Assembly: GCA_017883385.1 (NCBI GenBank)
Contig: JADGNQ010000053.1
Span: 1 to 34,358, forward strand
From: Candidatus Sulfotelmatobacter sp.
GTDB taxonomy: Bacteria > Acidobacteriota > Terriglobia > Terriglobales > Acidobacteriaceae
Direction: 5' to 3'
Length of the DNA: 34,358 bases
In this document: positions 33,724 through 34,358 of the stretch, one piece after another
Position numbering within the stretch: the first letter of the stretch is position 1
Layout of the letters: every line of letters begins with the position of its first letter
Translations under genes and position numbers: made by a program
Notes under the pieces: generated by a model
Database searches by the model: none
Seen by the model: the letters and a program-made list of their open reading frames with translations, nothing else
Told to the model about the DNA's origin: nothing

Positions 33724-34311
33724 TTAGTCACTCTCGCGAAGATTGATCTCTCCCGCCATCACGTGCGCATGCAACTGGTACTTCCCGGGACCTTGCTGTT
33801 CGAAGGACCGGAACAAACCCCCTTTGGAGACATTGAACGCGGGGGCCTGAATGCTGCCAGTCATGACCGCAGCTTCGCGGTGGCCGTACAGCTCTGGGTG
33901 AGGAATGTCGATCTGAATCCGTCCGGCGCGAACTTCGACATTCTTATCTCCTTCCACACTTTCAATGTCCAGTTCTCCAGCTGACAATCTTGCCCAAAGA
34001 TTGGAATGACGAGGAACCTCGATGGTAGCGCGGAAGTTGTTGTGCGGGGTTTCGGAGACGTAAACGTCGGCGCTCGTTGCTGTCGGTTTAATCTCTACCC
34101 TGACGCTCCTGAGTTGTTCCTCTGTGTGGGCGCGGCAGATCACAACGATATTCTCAGAATCTCCGGGAGTAACCGTGTAGCCGCCGGCCTCCAGGTGCAA
34201 GCGAATTGTTCCCCCAGAAATGAATTTCTGCCGTGCCGAAGTCTCGAGAGAATACTGAGCGCTGAGGAGACCAGGAACCAGCAAAACAAGCCAGAAACCG
34301 AGACGCTTCAT
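33724..34311 (-). CDS. Small secreted DUF4097-like beta-helix protein
   Basis: A 195-residue exported protein with signal peptide MKRLGFWLVLLVPGLLSAQ. The rest is short beta-strand repeats (TIRLHLEAGGYTVTPG, ADVYVSETPHNNFRATIEVP, LSAGELDIESVEGDKNVEV, VMTGSIQA), a pattern like the DUF4097 putative adhesin domain, which forms a solenoid with ladder-like strands. GGGAGG about 6 bases before the ATG is a strong ribosome-binding site. It faces the operon tail-to-tail with a 23-bp gap and shows no link to sugar metabolism, so it is probably a neighbour rather than a member of the locus. Biochemical function is unknown. Confidence 0.65.
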   Translation of the reverse strand: MKRLGFWLVLLVPGLLSAQYSLETSARQKFISGGTIRLHLEAGGYTVTPGDSENIVVICRAHTEEQLRSVRVEIKPTATSADVYVSETPHNNFRATIEVPRHSNLWARLSAGELDIESVEGDKNVEVRAGRIQIDIPHPELYGHREAAVMTGSIQAPAFNVSKGGLFRSFEQQGPGKYQLHAHVMAGEINLRESD

Positions 34312-34358
34312 TACACACCTCCCCTAGAGTCTCTATACGAAGATAGGCAAATCAAAGT

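Noticed and set aside
33724..34311. Membership of the DUF4097-like gene in the sugar locus
   Set aside because: It is convergent, has no shared promoter motif and no carbohydrate-related feature.

Overview
The window is a dense carbohydrate-utilisation region of about 34 kb with 23 protein genes. It looks like chromosome of an Acidobacteriota bacterium (Terriglobia-like). This is inferred from the very long Oar-type TonB-dependent receptor with an N-terminal carboxypeptidase-regulatory domain, the secreted DUF5107-TPR protein, the many twin-arginine-leader enzymes and the moderately high GC. I see no tRNA, rRNA, IS element, integrase or CRISPR array.

Layout. (1) 2-6035: a secreted heparinase II/III-type lyase (-) is divergent from a chimeric DeoR-LacI regulator (+), which is translationally coupled to a secreted two-domain alpha/beta hydrolase. 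(2) 20136 down to 6074 (-): an AgaS-type amino-sugar-phosphate isomerase/deaminase, then the TonB receptor, an Asp-box (BNR) beta-propeller protein, an exported amidohydrolase, the DUF5107-TPR protein, a NagB-type deaminase and an ExuT-like MFS transporter. (3) 20273-22562 (+): a HAD sugar phosphatase and an exported glycosidase-like TIM-barrel protein. (4) 25287 down to 22602 (-): a sodium:solute symporter and a Gfo/Idh/MocA oxidoreductase. (5) 25392-33700 (+): an eight-gene, mostly overlapping run of D-2-hydroxyacid dehydrogenase, sugar isomerase/epimerase, GNAT, NAD-dependent epimerase-like protein, DapA-like aldolase, CBM9-like protein, CocE-type hydrolase and a second D-2-hydroxyacid dehydrogenase. 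(6) 33724-34311 (-): a small secreted DUF4097-like protein, probably outside the locus.

How it may work (inference). Exported lyase, glycosidase-like and esterase-like enzymes cut and de-esterify a polymer or conjugate. The TonB receptor takes products across the outer membrane, and the MFS and sodium symporters take them across the inner membrane. AgaS and NagB suggest amino sugars. The heparinase-like lyase, ExuT-like carrier, hydroxyacid dehydrogenases and DapA-like aldolase suggest uronic or aldonic acids. No sugar kinase, PTS component or recognisable cytoplasmic NagA-type deacetylase is in the window.

The most interesting signal is regulatory. All three divergent promoter regions and the TonB receptor promoter carry related A-rich, roughly 10-bp-periodic direct repeats (AACRAAAGMAAR, and a shared 13-mer AAGAAAGAAATAG). 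These resemble the repeat operators of DeoR-family amino-sugar regulators, and the only regulator gene in the window has both a DeoR-type and a LacI-type DNA-binding domain. A strong hairpin also sits between the TonB receptor and the rest of its operon.
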